Positions 48,552-58,993 of a stretch of 64,000 nt of DNA are shown one piece after another. The DNA comes from an uncultured Lachnospiraceae bacterium (GTDB lineage: Bacteria > Bacillota > Clostridia > Lachnospirales > Lachnospiraceae), in assembly GCA_946557105.1 (NCBI GenBank), contig CAMNSZ010000003.1, forward strand, positions 62,001-126,000. Reading direction: 5' to 3'. Both the position numbers and the translations under genes were made by a program. The stretch's first letter is position 1. Every line of letters begins with the position of its first letter. Under the pieces are notes generated by a model, which worked only from the letters and a program-made list of their open reading frames with translations, was not told where the DNA came from and ran no database searches.

Positions 48552-49061
48552 ATGGCACAGACAAGAAGAAGCACAACCCCTACAAACAGAATAAATTATA
48601 GTCAAAGCACGGCAAGGAAGAAAGCCCAGTCAGCTTATATATACGGAAATGTGGTACCAAAGCAGGATATACGCAGGCAAATTGAGGAAGAACCCAGAAA
48701 ACAGCTTAGCAACGAGACGAGAAAGAACAGGGATAAGGCGCGTCACATGAGCTTTGGCTATGTGGTGTTCCTGATGGCGGCGCTGTGTGCGGCAGGTATG
48801 ATATTGATTAATTATATTCAGTTGCAGTCTGAATTGACCAACAAGATTAAGACGGTTGCAGGTCTGGAAAGTGAGCTCAATAATCTGAAACTGTCAAACG
48901 ACGAGGAATATAACAGAATCATAAGCAGCATAGATTTGGAGGAGATTAAGCGCATTGCAATCGGCGAGCTGGGCATGACTTATGCCAAGGAAGGGCAGAT
49001 TGTTACATATGCCAACGCGGGAAGCGATTATATGCGGCGGGTAGATGAAAACAGCAACTAA
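48552..49061 (+). CDS. FtsL-like cell-division protein
   Basis: Single TM plus short coiled coil, between rsmH and pbp. Confidence 0.7.
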   Translation: MAQTRRSTTPTNRINYSQSTARKKAQSAYIYGNVVPKQDIRRQIEEEPRKQLSNETRKNRDKARHMSFGYVVFLMAALCAAGMILINYIQLQSELTNKIKTVAGLESELNNLKLSNDEEYNRIISSIDLEEIKRIAIGELGMTYAKEGQIVTYANAGSDYMRRVDENSN

Positions 49062-49095
49062 GGTGCGGGTATGACTTTTGAATTAGAGGTGTAAA

Positions 49096-51309
49096 TTGAA
49101 CGAACAAAAAAACGATGTCCAAAAATTTTCCATAAAAATGCAAAAGAAGCTGGTAGTGCTGTTTGTCTGCGTTCTGTTGCTCTTTGCGGCGTTGACGGTT
49201 ATTTTGAGTCTGCTTGTCAGGGATGAGGGCACCCGGTATCAAAAAAAGGTACTTTCCCAACAGCGCTACGATTCCACTACCCTTCCCTTTAGGAGAGGCG
49301 ATATTGTGGATGCCAAGGGCAATAAACTGGCTACATGTGAAAAGGTATACAATCTGGTAATCGACGCGGCAGTCATGCTGTATAAAGAAGATTATCTGGA
49401 ACCTACAATGCAGGCGCTTGGCAGCTGCTTTCCCCAGTTGAATATGACGGAAATACGGCAATTTGTAAGTACGCATCCCGAATCCTCATGGTATGTGCCC
49501 TTAAGAAAGCTTTCCTATGAGGAAATTTCAGGCTTTAAGGCCATGCAGCAGGAGGATAAAAACATTAAGGGCGTATGGTTTGAAGAGGAATATAAACGGG
49601 TATATCCCGGGGGAACGCTAGCCTCGGACGTAATAGGCTTTACCCGCAATGACGGCACAGGACAATACGGGCTGGAGGAGTATTATAACGATACTTTAAA
49701 CGGAATTAACGGAAGAGAATACGGTTATCTGAACGACGATCTGGCATTGGAGAGAACCATCAAGTCGGCAGTGGACGGCAATACCGTACACAGCACTATT
49801 GATTTGAACATTCAGCAGATTGTGGAAAAATACTTAAAGGAGTTCAACGACGAGTATAAGGATAAGGAACATGAGGGTAATGGCGCGGAAAACATAGGAT
49901 GTATCATTATGGAGGTGAATACCGGAAATATTCTCGCCATGGCAAGCTATCCTAATTATAACCTGAACGATACAAGAAATTCAAATGCTTTAATAGGTTC
50001 CGTTATGGTGGAGGAAATAACCAATGCAAATGGTTATATAGAAATCAGAAAGACAGATACCGTTATCAACGAATCGGTGCTTGGTACCATGACGGAGGAT
50101 CAATTTTATCTGAATTTGAACAATCTCTGGAAGAATTATTGCATTTCCAGCACCTTTGAACCGGGCTCTACGATTAAGCCTTTTACGGTGGCGGCGGCTT
50201 TGGAGGACGGAGATATAGAAGAAAATACCCACTTTGAATGTAACGGAGTGCTGGAGGTGGGAGGACATGAGATTCATTGCCACAACACATGGGGCGACGG
50301 CGATATTAATTTGGAACAGGCGGTAGCGTATTCCTGTAATGTTGCGCTCATGAAAATCGGACAGGTAATGGGGAAGGAAAAATTCAGTGAATTTCAGGGC
50401 GTTTTTAATTTTGGTTTAAAGACGAACGTGGATTTGGCAGGTGAGGCCAGAACGGCAAACCTATTGTATCCCCTTGAAAGAATGGGTCCTGCGGATTTGG
50501 CGACCAATACCTTCGGTCAAAACTTTAACGTGACGATGATTCAGATGATAACGGGCTTTTGCTCGCTGATTAACGGCGGTTATTACTATGAACCCCATAT
50601 GGTGGACAAGATTACCAACTCCAGCGGGGCGACGGTTGCAAATATTGAGCCCAGAGTTTTAAAGCAGACAATATCCGAATCTACCTCAAGGATGGTTCGC
50701 CAGTGCTGTCGCGCCGTTGTTATGGACGCGCACGGAACGGGTAGAACGGCAAGACCGGCGGGGTACGCCATCGGCGGAAAGACGGGAACGGCGGAAACCT
50801 ATCCCCGCGACAATGACGAATTTGTCGTATCCTTTATAGGCTATGCTCCGGAGGATAATCCGAAGATAGCCATTTATGTGGTGGTTGACAGAGCGAATGC
50901 GTCGAAACAGGATGATGCAAAATTTGCCACGGGAATTGTGAGAAATATTTTGACGGAAGTTCTCCCTTATCTGAATATTTTCATGACGGAGGAGCTTAGC
51001 GAGAAAGAAATACAGGAGTTGAACGAAAGACAGCTTGCCATTACCACTCAATATGGAAGACCGGCGGAAAATCCGGAGGAGGGCGGTAACGGCGACAACG
51101 AAGGTACCGGCGGCGATACCTCCGGACCGGGAACGGGCAGCCGGCCGGCGTGGATGGACTTTCCGGTCGAGGAGAGTACCGGTTATCACGTAGATCCTGC
51201 AACGGGAGAAAAATATGACCCGGTAACGGGAGACTGTGTATCGAAAAGTAATTCTCCCAGTGCGACAGTGCCGGTAAATCCTGCGATTATAAATCCGCAA
51301 GGTGAATAA
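49096..51309 (+). CDS. Class B penicillin-binding protein (FtsI-like)
   Basis: 'FEPGSTIKPFTVAAAL' (SxxK), 'YSCNVAL' (SxN), 'GGKTGTAE' (KTG). Confidence 0.93.
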   Translation: MNEQKNDVQKFSIKMQKKLVVLFVCVLLLFAALTVILSLLVRDEGTRYQKKVLSQQRYDSTTLPFRRGDIVDAKGNKLATCEKVYNLVIDAAVMLYKEDYLEPTMQALGSCFPQLNMTEIRQFVSTHPESSWYVPLRKLSYEEISGFKAMQQEDKNIKGVWFEEEYKRVYPGGTLASDVIGFTRNDGTGQYGLEEYYNDTLNGINGREYGYLNDDLALERTIKSAVDGNTVHSTIDLNIQQIVEKYLKEFNDEYKDKEHEGNGAENIGCIIMEVNTGNILAMASYPNYNLNDTRNSNALIGSVMVEEITNANGYIEIRKTDTVINESVLGTMTEDQFYLNLNNLWKNYCISSTFEPGSTIKPFTVAAALEDGDIEENTHFECNGVLEVGGHEIHCHNTWGDGDINLEQAVAYSCNVALMKIGQVMGKEKFSEFQGVFNFGLKTNVDLAGEARTANLLYPLERMGPADLATNTFGQNFNVTMIQMITGFCSLINGGYYYEPHMVDKITNSSGATVANIEPRVLKQTISESTSRMVRQCCRAVVMDAHGTGRTARPAGYAIGGKTGTAETYPRDNDEFVVSFIGYAPEDNPKIAIYVVVDRANASKQDDAKFATGIVRNILTEVLPYLNIFMTEELSEKEIQELNERQLAITTQYGRPAENPEEGGNGDNEGTGGDTSGPGTGSRPAWMDFPVEESTGYHVDPATGEKYDPVTGDCVSKSNSPSATVPVNPAIINPQGE

Positions 51310-51368
51310 ACATAGGATGAAACGAATAACCTCATAAAAATGGGAATACAGTTTAATAAACCCTTTTT

Positions 51369-53222
51369 ATGAGGTTTGCCATGCTCACAAGCAACAATAA
51401 AATTTTTCACAGAAAGAAAATTATAGCCTTGTTCTTTCTGTTGACTTTACTTTTTGTGGTTCTGTTCGGACGATTGGTATACTTAATGGTGTGGCGGGCA
51501 GGTTATTATGAGGAGCTTGCTACAAGGCTGCATGAGAGGGAGAGAAGCATCAAGGCGGCGAGAGGCAGAATTCTGGACAGAAACGGAACGGTATTGGCGG
51601 ACAACAAAACGGTCTGTACTATATCGGTAATTTACAATCAGCTGCAGGATAAGGAGGAGGTTATCCGGGTACTTTGCAGGGAATTGGATTTGACGGAAGA
51701 ATATGTGCGTAAGAGGGTGGAAAAGTATTCCTCTATGGAACGTATTAAGAGCAATGTGGATAAGACAATAGGCGACAGAATCCGCGAGTATGACCTGCCG
51801 GGAGTTAAGGTGGACGAGGATTATAAGCGTTATTACCCTTACGGTGAGCTTGCCAGCAAGGTGCTTGGATTTACGGGAGGAGACAATCAGGGAATAATCG
51901 GACTGGAGGTTATATACGAGAAATATCTTCAGGGAGAGCCGGGCATGATTCTTACCGTGACGGATGCCAAGGGCATTGAGGTGGATGAGGCGGGAGAGAG
52001 GCGCATCGAGCCTGTCGCAGGTAACGACTTGTACATAAGCATGGACAGAAACATCCAGACCTATGCAACCCAGCTTGCGGCACAGGCAATGGCAACAAAG
52101 GAGGCAGACAGTGTTTCCATTATTGTGATGAATCCTCAGAACGGCGAAATATATGCTATGGTAAGCGTGCCGGAGTTTGATTTAAACAATCCCTATGAAA
52201 TCCCAAAGGAGACGCTTGCAAAGATACAGGGAAGCCTTGGGGAGGATACGGGAAAGGACGACACAGAACAGGAGGATAAAGCACAAAATCAGGCTGTGAG
52301 TGAAGCGCAGACGGCAGGAGACGCCCTTAGCGCCGAGCAGAGGCAGGATATATTAAACGGAATCTGGAGAAACGGATGTATTAACGATACCTATGAGCCG
52401 GGCTCCACCTTCAAGATGGTTACTGCGGCTGCAGGCTTGGAGAAAGGAGTGGTAACGCCGGAAAGTACCTTTAGCTGTCCGGGATTTATCGTGGTGGACG
52501 ACAGAAAAATCCGGTGCCACAAGGTGGCCGGGCATGGGGCGGAGGATTTTGTCCATGCTACCATGAATTCCTGCAATCCTGTGTTTATTACGGTGGGGCT
52601 TCGGCTGGGAGTGGACGATTATTACTATTATTTTGAAAAGTTTGGTCTAAAGAAAAAAACGGGCATCGACCTGCCGGGAGAGGCGGGAACCATTATGCAC
52701 AAAAAGGAGGATATGGGGAATGTGGAGCTTGCAACCGTATCCTTCGGTCAATCCTTTCAGATAACGCCCATACAGCTTTTGACTACGGCGTCCTCCATTA
52801 TAAACGGAGGGAGACGTATTACGCCCCATTTCGGAGTGAAGACGCTGGATGAACAGGGCAATGTGGTGGAGGAATTTGCCTATCCGGTGGAGGAAGGAAT
52901 TCTATCGGAGGAGACTAGCGCTACCATGCGCAGCATACTGGAAATGGTCGTTTCGGAGGGAAGCGGTAAAAACGGCAAGGTAGAGGGATTTAGGGTGGGC
53001 GGTAAAACGGCTACAAGCCAGACTCTTCCCAGAGGAAGCGGTCGTTATATCGCATCCTTTGTGGGCTTCGCACCGGCGGATGACCCACAGGTAATAGCCA
53101 TAGCTATTATCAACAATCCGCAGGGCGTATATTATGGCGGACAGATTGCCGCTCCAATCGTTCGTCAGCTTTTTGAAAATATTCTTCCGTATTTGGGGAT
53201 AAAGGAGTATAATGAGCTATGA
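51369..53222 (+). CDS. Class B penicillin-binding protein (SpoVD/FtsI-like)
   Basis: 'YEPGSTFKMVTAAAGL', 'NSCNPVF', 'GGKTATSQ'. Confidence 0.93.
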   Translation: MRFAMLTSNNKIFHRKKIIALFFLLTLLFVVLFGRLVYLMVWRAGYYEELATRLHERERSIKAARGRILDRNGTVLADNKTVCTISVIYNQLQDKEEVIRVLCRELDLTEEYVRKRVEKYSSMERIKSNVDKTIGDRIREYDLPGVKVDEDYKRYYPYGELASKVLGFTGGDNQGIIGLEVIYEKYLQGEPGMILTVTDAKGIEVDEAGERRIEPVAGNDLYISMDRNIQTYATQLAAQAMATKEADSVSIIVMNPQNGEIYAMVSVPEFDLNNPYEIPKETLAKIQGSLGEDTGKDDTEQEDKAQNQAVSEAQTAGDALSAEQRQDILNGIWRNGCINDTYEPGSTFKMVTAAAGLEKGVVTPESTFSCPGFIVVDDRKIRCHKVAGHGAEDFVHATMNSCNPVFITVGLRLGVDDYYYYFEKFGLKKKTGIDLPGEAGTIMHKKEDMGNVELATVSFGQSFQITPIQLLTTASSIINGGRRITPHFGVKTLDEQGNVVEEFAYPVEEGILSEETSATMRSILEMVVSEGSGKNGKVEGFRVGGKTATSQTLPRGSGRYIASFVGFAPADDPQVIAIAIINNPQGVYYGGQIAAPIVRQLFENILPYLGIKEYNEL

Positions 53223-54175
53223 ATAATGCCGGCGTTATGTCTGTTATTATTGCTTTTGTATTAAGCGCTGTGCTGGGGCCCGTGTTGATTCCTTTTTTGA
53301 GAAGGCTAAAATGCGGTCAGACGGTGAGAGAGGATGGACCGGGCTCCCATTTAAAGAAAACGGGAACCCCTACAATGGGGGGAATATTGATTCTGTTCAG
53401 TGTGGTGGCGACTTCGGCTTTTTTTGCAAAGGATTATCCGAAGGTAATACCTGTTTTGTTTCTCACCTTTGGCTTTGGGCTTATCGGTTTTTTGGACGAT
53501 TATATCAAGGTGGTGGGAAAAAGCCCCGAGGGGCTTTCGCCATGGCAGAAAATATTGGGTCAGTTTTTAGTGACGGGAATTTTTGCATATTATCTTTTGC
53601 ATTATACGGACGTCACTCTGGCGATGAGAGTGCCATATTTAAGGGAGCAGTACATAGATTTTGGAATGTGGGATATCCCTGTTTTGTTTTTTGTGGTTCT
53701 GGGAACCGTCAACGGAGTGAATTTCACTGACGGCTTGGACGGACTGGCGAGCAGTGTCACCGTGATAGTGGCGGTATTTTTTTCGGTGGTGGCGCTGGGC
53801 ACGGGCAGCGGGCTTGAGCCCATCACCTGTGCGGTGGTAGGGGCGCTTCTTGGATTTTTACTGTTTAATGTACATCCGGCAAGCGTTTTTATGGGAGATA
53901 CGGGGTCTTTGGCGCTGGGAGGCTTTGTGGCCGGAAGCGCATATATGATGGAGCTTCCGCTTTTTATAGTTATCGTGGGTGTTGTGTATCTGGCGGAGGT
54001 GCTTTCCGTAATATTGCAGGTAACATATTTTAAACTGACCGGCGGTAAAAGGATATTAAAAATGGCGCCATTGCATCATCATTTTGAGCTGTGCGGATTT
54101 ACGGAGACAAGAATTGTGGCGGTTTTTACGATTATCACCGCAATTATGTGTCTGTTAGGATTGAAAGGACTTTAA
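53219..54175 (+). CDS. mraY: Phospho-N-acetylmuramoyl-pentapeptide-transferase
   Basis: 'KKTGTPTMGGILIL', 'GVNFTDGLDGLASS', 'APLHHHFELCGF'. Confidence 0.97.
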   Translation: MNNAGVMSVIIAFVLSAVLGPVLIPFLRRLKCGQTVREDGPGSHLKKTGTPTMGGILILFSVVATSAFFAKDYPKVIPVLFLTFGFGLIGFLDDYIKVVGKSPEGLSPWQKILGQFLVTGIFAYYLLHYTDVTLAMRVPYLREQYIDFGMWDIPVLFFVVLGTVNGVNFTDGLDGLASSVTVIVAVFFSVVALGTGSGLEPITCAVVGALLGFLLFNVHPASVFMGDTGSLALGGFVAGSAYMMELPLFIVIVGVVYLAEVLSVILQVTYFKLTGGKRILKMAPLHHHFELCGFTETRIVAVFTIITAIMCLLGLKGL

Positions 54176-54204
54176 ATTATCTGGAACAGGGCAGGAGGAA
54201 AATT

Positions 54205-55572
54205 ATGTTAGAGGAACGAAGGTGTTTGATAATAGGATCCGGCATAAGCGGGATTGGTGCGGCCAGCCTTTTGAAATATTTTAATGTGGAATTCATTTTA
54301 TACGACGGAAACGATAAGCTGACGGCAGAGGAATTGCGTGAGAGGCTGCCCGAAGGAAGCAGGGCGGTATGCGTTACAGGAGAGCTTCCAAGGCAGATAG
54401 AGGAAAGTATCGACACGGTAGTGTTAAGCCCGGGGGTGCCAACGGATATTGATTTGGTAAACAGGCTGCGTGACAGAGGCGCCAAGATATTGGGAGAGAT
54501 TGAGTTGGGCTTTCTGGCCGAAAAGGGAACGGTGGCGGCAATAACGGGAACAAACGGCAAGACCACAACCACAACGCTTCTGGGTGAAATCATGAAGGCG
54601 CATCTGGGTGAGGAAAAGGTGTTTGTCGTAGGAAATATCGGCAATCCCTATACGATGGAGGCATTGAAAACCGATAGTGGCACCGTTACGGTGGGGGAAA
54701 TCAGCTCCTTCCAGCTGGAGACCGTGCATACCTTTCATCCGAAGGTATCAGCTATCCTGAATATCACGCCGGATCACTTAAACCGCCATCATACCATGGA
54801 GGCATATGTCGCCGCAAAGGAAGCGGTTGCGGCAAACCAGACGAAGGAGGATATCTGTGTCCTTAACTATGACAATGAGTATACAAGGGATTTTGCCGGA
54901 AGATGTCCGGCGAGGCCTGTTTTGTTTTCATCAAAGGAGGAGCTGGAAGACGGTTATTTTTTACGGGGAGACAAGATTGTAAAGAGTGTATCGGGAGAAA
55001 TACAGGAGCTTATGGACATTCATAAGGATATGAGGCTGGTGGGGCTGTGTAACGTAGAGAATGTCATGGCGGCTATCGCCCTCGCGCAAGGGCTGGGTGT
55101 TCCGATGCAAACCATACTTTCCGTTATCAGAGATTTTAGCGCCGTGGAACACCGTATAGAATTTGTGGCAAGCAAGGGCGGCGTGGATTATTATAACGAT
55201 TCCAAAGGAACCAATCCTGATGCGGCGATACAGGGGATAAAAGCGATGAGCAGGCCAACCATATTAATTGGAGGCGGTTATGATAAGCAGAACGAGTACG
55301 ACGAGTGGATTGAGAGCTTTGACGGTAAGGTAAAATGGCTGGTGCTAATCGGGCAGACAAGAGAGAAGATTGCGGAATGCGCAAGAGCCCACGGTTTTAC
55401 GAATATCCGTTTTGCGGATACCTATGAGGAATGCCTGCAGCTTTGTACCGCTCTCGCCGAAAGCGGAGATGCAATACTTTTGTCTCCGGCGTGTGCCAGC
55501 TGGGGGATGTTCCCCAACTATGAGACCAGAGGACGGCTGTTTAAGGAATATGTAAATGCTTTGGCAGATTAA
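54205..55572 (+). CDS. murD: UDP-N-acetylmuramoyl-L-alanine--D-glutamate ligase
   Basis: 'GTNGKTTTTTLLGEI', 'VEHRIEFVASKGGVDYYNDSKGTNPDA'; start at ATG 54205, ORF track opens at 54091 inside mraY. Confidence 0.95.
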   Translation: MLEERRCLIIGSGISGIGAASLLKYFNVEFILYDGNDKLTAEELRERLPEGSRAVCVTGELPRQIEESIDTVVLSPGVPTDIDLVNRLRDRGAKILGEIELGFLAEKGTVAAITGTNGKTTTTTLLGEIMKAHLGEEKVFVVGNIGNPYTMEALKTDSGTVTVGEISSFQLETVHTFHPKVSAILNITPDHLNRHHTMEAYVAAKEAVAANQTKEDICVLNYDNEYTRDFAGRCPARPVLFSSKEELEDGYFLRGDKIVKSVSGEIQELMDIHKDMRLVGLCNVENVMAAIALAQGLGVPMQTILSVIRDFSAVEHRIEFVASKGGVDYYNDSKGTNPDAAIQGIKAMSRPTILIGGGYDKQNEYDEWIESFDGKVKWLVLIGQTREKIAECARAHGFTNIRFADTYEECLQLCTALAESGDAILLSPACASWGMFPNYETRGRLFKEYVNALAD

Positions 55573-55595
55573 GAGATAGTTGTAAAGGAGTGGCT

Positions 55596-56759
55596 ATGGC
55601 AGCTAGAAGAAACAAAAAGCGAAGAAGAGAACAATCGGAATATTTTTTTGATTACAGTCTCTTGTTCATTGTCCTTTTCCTGCTGGGATTTGGTCTGATA
55701 ATGATTTATTCGGCAAGCTCCTATGCGGCTTTTGAGGAATTTGGAAATGCGGCGCATTATTTGGAGCGTCAGGCGGTGGCGTCGGTGATTGGGCTGATTG
55801 CCATGATTGTTGTGGCAAATATCCCTTATCATTTTTGGGAGAGATTTGCCGTACTGGGGTATGTGGTTTCGGCGGTTCTGATAGTGATGGTGTTGTCACC
55901 CTTGGGAGTGGAATCGCATAAGGCAAGACGCTGGATAGGAATTCCGGGCACCGGCTTCAATATACAGCCGGCCGAGGTGGCAAAGCTGTGTATGATATTG
56001 TTTCTGGCGGTGCTGGTCTGCAAGATAGGAAACAGCATACGCACAATGAAAGGATTTATTTTTATGATTCTGGCGCCTATGCCCATTGCCGGGATGATAT
56101 ATATTATCACTAAAAACTTGAGCTCCGCAATAATTGTAATAGGGATTTCGGTGCTGATGGTGTTTGTGGCAAGTCCGGATTATAAGAAATTTATCGTGCT
56201 GGGGCTGGGAGTGTGCTGTGCAGCGGCATTGCTTATCTTTTTGATTACTTCCACAGATTTGATTGGCGGTTTCAGAAGCGGTCGTATTCAGGCATGGCTG
56301 GATCCCGAGAGCGACGCCCAAGGGATAGGCTTTCAGACCCTGCAGGCGCTTTATGCTATAGGAAGCGGAGGCATCTGGGGAAAGGGCTTGGGCCAGAGTA
56401 TGCAGAAGCTGAGTTTTTTGCCTGAGGCTCAAAACGATATGATTTTTTCGATTATATGTGAAGAGCTGGGGCTGTTCGGTGCGGTTGCTATTATACTGAT
56501 GTTTATTCTGCTTATTTGGAGAATGATGATTATTGCCAACAATGCTCCCGATTTGTTCGGGGCAATGCTGGTGGTGGGCGTTATCGGGCATATCGCCATA
56601 CAGGCAATCCTAAATATAGCCGTTGTTACCAACACTATACCAAACACGGGCATTTCTCTTCCTTTTATCAGTTACGGAGGTTCATCTGTCATTTTTCTGT
56701 TGATTGAGATAGGTCTGGTGTTAAGCGTGGCTAAGAGAATACAGCTAAAGGAATTGTAG
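55596..56759 (+). CDS. SEDS-family glycosyltransferase FtsW/SpoVE
   Basis: Multi-TM, 'LGFGLIMIYSASSY', 'GFQTLQALYAIGSGGIWGKGLGQS', 'NTGISLPFISYGGSS'. Confidence 0.93.
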   Translation: MAARRNKKRRREQSEYFFDYSLLFIVLFLLGFGLIMIYSASSYAAFEEFGNAAHYLERQAVASVIGLIAMIVVANIPYHFWERFAVLGYVVSAVLIVMVLSPLGVESHKARRWIGIPGTGFNIQPAEVAKLCMILFLAVLVCKIGNSIRTMKGFIFMILAPMPIAGMIYIITKNLSSAIIVIGISVLMVFVASPDYKKFIVLGLGVCCAAALLIFLITSTDLIGGFRSGRIQAWLDPESDAQGIGFQTLQALYAIGSGGIWGKGLGQSMQKLSFLPEAQNDMIFSIICEELGLFGAVAIILMFILLIWRMMIIANNAPDLFGAMLVVGVIGHIAIQAILNIAVVTNTIPNTGISLPFISYGGSSVIFLLIEIGLVLSVAKRIQLKEL

Positions 56760-56850
56760 GATATCCGCTTATTACGGTACAAGTTTCCAATCACGGCGGT
56801 GCTACATAGAATAGAATAGTTCCTAAATTTCAAAGACCGGAAGGTGTCGC

Positions 56851-58104
56851 ATGGATTCTATTCAAATTCACGGTGGTGTTGCCCTGCAGGGAAAGGTCCG
56901 CATCCAAGGCTCTAAAAATGCGGCTCTGCCTATTTTGGCAGGAACCCTGCTCACCAAAGAGACTTCCTATATCCGTAACTGTCCTAAGATTTCGGATGTC
57001 TATGGAATGATAAACCTGCTAAAGAGTCTGGGCTGTCATGTAAGCTGGGAGGAGAGCGGTATCCGCGTGAATGCGAAAGATATTTGTAAAGGTGAAATGC
57101 AGGGAGAGGCCATAACCGGCATGCGTTCTTCTCTTTGTCTGCTGGGTGCCTTGCTTGGCAGATGCGGGGAAGTGGTGATGGAATATCCGGGAGGCTGTGT
57201 CATCGGAGAGCGTCCCATAGATTTGCACTTGTCGGCATTGTCGAAAATGGGTGTAGTGTTTACGGAGGAGCAGGGGTTTATCCGCGCCGCTGCAAAGCAG
57301 CTTAACGGCGCGCACATCAAGCTGCCGATGGCAAGCGTGGGCGCTACGGAAAATATTATTCTTGCGGCGGTTACGGCACAGGGGGATACTTTGCTTGAGG
57401 GTGCGGCAAGGGAACCGGAGGTCGCCGCGCTTTGCCGCTTCTTAAATTGTTGTGGTGCGGTCATTGAGGGAATCGGAAGCTCAAGACTGCGCGTCAAGGG
57501 GAACAGAACTCTGCACGGAGGCGATTTTACCGTGCCGGCAGACAGAATTGTGGCGGGAACCTATCTTTTTGCGGCCGTGGCAACAGGGGGAAGCGTTCTT
57601 TTGGAGGAGGCGCCCTACTCGCAGATGGAGGCGGTGCTGCATGTGGCGGAAAGAATGGGAGCCCAGTGTATTGCCGCAAGAGAGGGAGTATACGTGCAGG
57701 CGGCTAAAAGACCCGGCGCGATTCCCTGCTTGAGGACGGCGCCCTATCCGGGGTTTCCCACGGATTTACAGTCTATGGCGCTCGTCGCGCTAACAACTGC
57801 TAAGGGACAATGCCGGATTGAGGAAACCATATTTGAGAACCGTTTCAGAGTCGTGGAGCCCTTAAGGAAAATGGGCGCCGATATACAGATATGCGATGCG
57901 CACAGCGTGATAGTGAAGGGGGTTGAGAGACTTCACGGAAAAGCGGTGGAGGCTAAGGAGCTAAGGGGCGGAGCTGCGCTTGTCCTTGCCGGGCTTATGG
58001 CGGAGGGCGAGAGCGTCGTTTCGGACTGCAAGTATATTTATCGGGGCTATGAGAATATCTGTAAAGATTTAAGAGAGTTAGGAGCGCGTATTGTAAGTGT
58101 ATAG
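56851..58104 (+). CDS. murA: UDP-N-acetylglucosamine 1-carboxyvinyltransferase
   Basis: 'GKVRIQGSKNAALPILAGTLL', 'YPGFPTDLQSMALVALT', 'RGGAALVLAGL'. Confidence 0.95.
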   Translation: MDSIQIHGGVALQGKVRIQGSKNAALPILAGTLLTKETSYIRNCPKISDVYGMINLLKSLGCHVSWEESGIRVNAKDICKGEMQGEAITGMRSSLCLLGALLGRCGEVVMEYPGGCVIGERPIDLHLSALSKMGVVFTEEQGFIRAAAKQLNGAHIKLPMASVGATENIILAAVTAQGDTLLEGAAREPEVAALCRFLNCCGAVIEGIGSSRLRVKGNRTLHGGDFTVPADRIVAGTYLFAAVATGGSVLLEEAPYSQMEAVLHVAERMGAQCIAAREGVYVQAAKRPGAIPCLRTAPYPGFPTDLQSMALVALTTAKGQCRIEETIFENRFRVVEPLRKMGADIQICDAHSVIVKGVERLHGKAVEAKELRGGAALVLAGLMAEGESVVSDCKYIYRGYENICKDLRELGARIVSV

Positions 58105-58834
58105 AAGCGGAAGAAAACTGTTTATTAAAATACTCATATTATTTATATTTTTGATAGTGCTTGCGGCAGGGTGCCGATATGTGCTTTCCGTATACACCAT
58201 TGAGAATGTTTATGTGGTGGGGAATTACCATTATACGGAGGAGGAAATCAAGAGCTTCGTGATGGATGGTCCTCTGGGAAATAATTCCCTATATCTTTCT
58301 CTGAAATATAAAAATAAGGGTGTGGAAAACATTCCCTTTGTGGATGTTATGGACGTAGCCATATTGGCGCCCGATACTATCAGGATTACGGTATATGAAA
58401 AAGCGCTTGCCGGATATATCAAGTATATGGATACCTTTATGTATTTTGATAAGGACGGTTATGTGGTGGAAAACTCCAGTGTGCTTACGGTCGGAGTTCC
58501 GCAGATTACGGGGCTGTCCTTTGATTATGCAGTCTTGGGAGAGCCCCTGCCTGTGGAGGATAAAGAGATTTTTAGCAAGATACTGACTATCACAAAGCTT
58601 TTGACGAAATACGAATTGGCGGCGGATAAAATTTATTTTCGTCCGTCGGGGGAGGTGACGATTTATTTCGGAAGCGTCAGGGTGTCGCTGGGGAACGAAA
58701 CCGCAAGGCTTGAGGACAAGCTTATGCTGCTTCCGGATTTTCTGACGGAGCTGGAGGGCAAAAAAGGAATTTTGCAGATGGACAGCTATGAGACGAGCAA
58801 CGGAAAATATACTTTTAAGCCGGATACGGAGTGA
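58097..58834 (+). CDS. FtsQ/DivIB-like cell-division protein
   Basis: TM plus POTRA-like domain 'YTIENVYVVGNYHYTEEEIKS'; between murA and ftsZ. Confidence 0.85.
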   Translation: MYRSGRKLFIKILILFIFLIVLAAGCRYVLSVYTIENVYVVGNYHYTEEEIKSFVMDGPLGNNSLYLSLKYKNKGVENIPFVDVMDVAILAPDTIRITVYEKALAGYIKYMDTFMYFDKDGYVVENSSVLTVGVPQITGLSFDYAVLGEPLPVEDKEIFSKILTITKLLTKYELAADKIYFRPSGEVTIYFGSVRVSLGNETARLEDKLMLLPDFLTELEGKKGILQMDSYETSNGKYTFKPDTE

Positions 58835-58993
58835 GAAGCTTACTCCGCCGGAGAATAGTTTGCCGGTTGTGGATACAAAAGAACAACGGTCATGTTTTCA
58901 AAACAAAAAAAGAAAAAAAGATGTTGATTAATTTGTAAAATAATTATATGATAGAATATATGGAGTTTTGAATGGGAAAAGGAGGATTTACCC

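Noticed and set aside
55896-56591. 231-aa minus-strand ORF opposite ftsW/spoVE
   Set aside because: Shadow ORF of a conserved SEDS gene with low-complexity His/Gln/Asn-rich translation.
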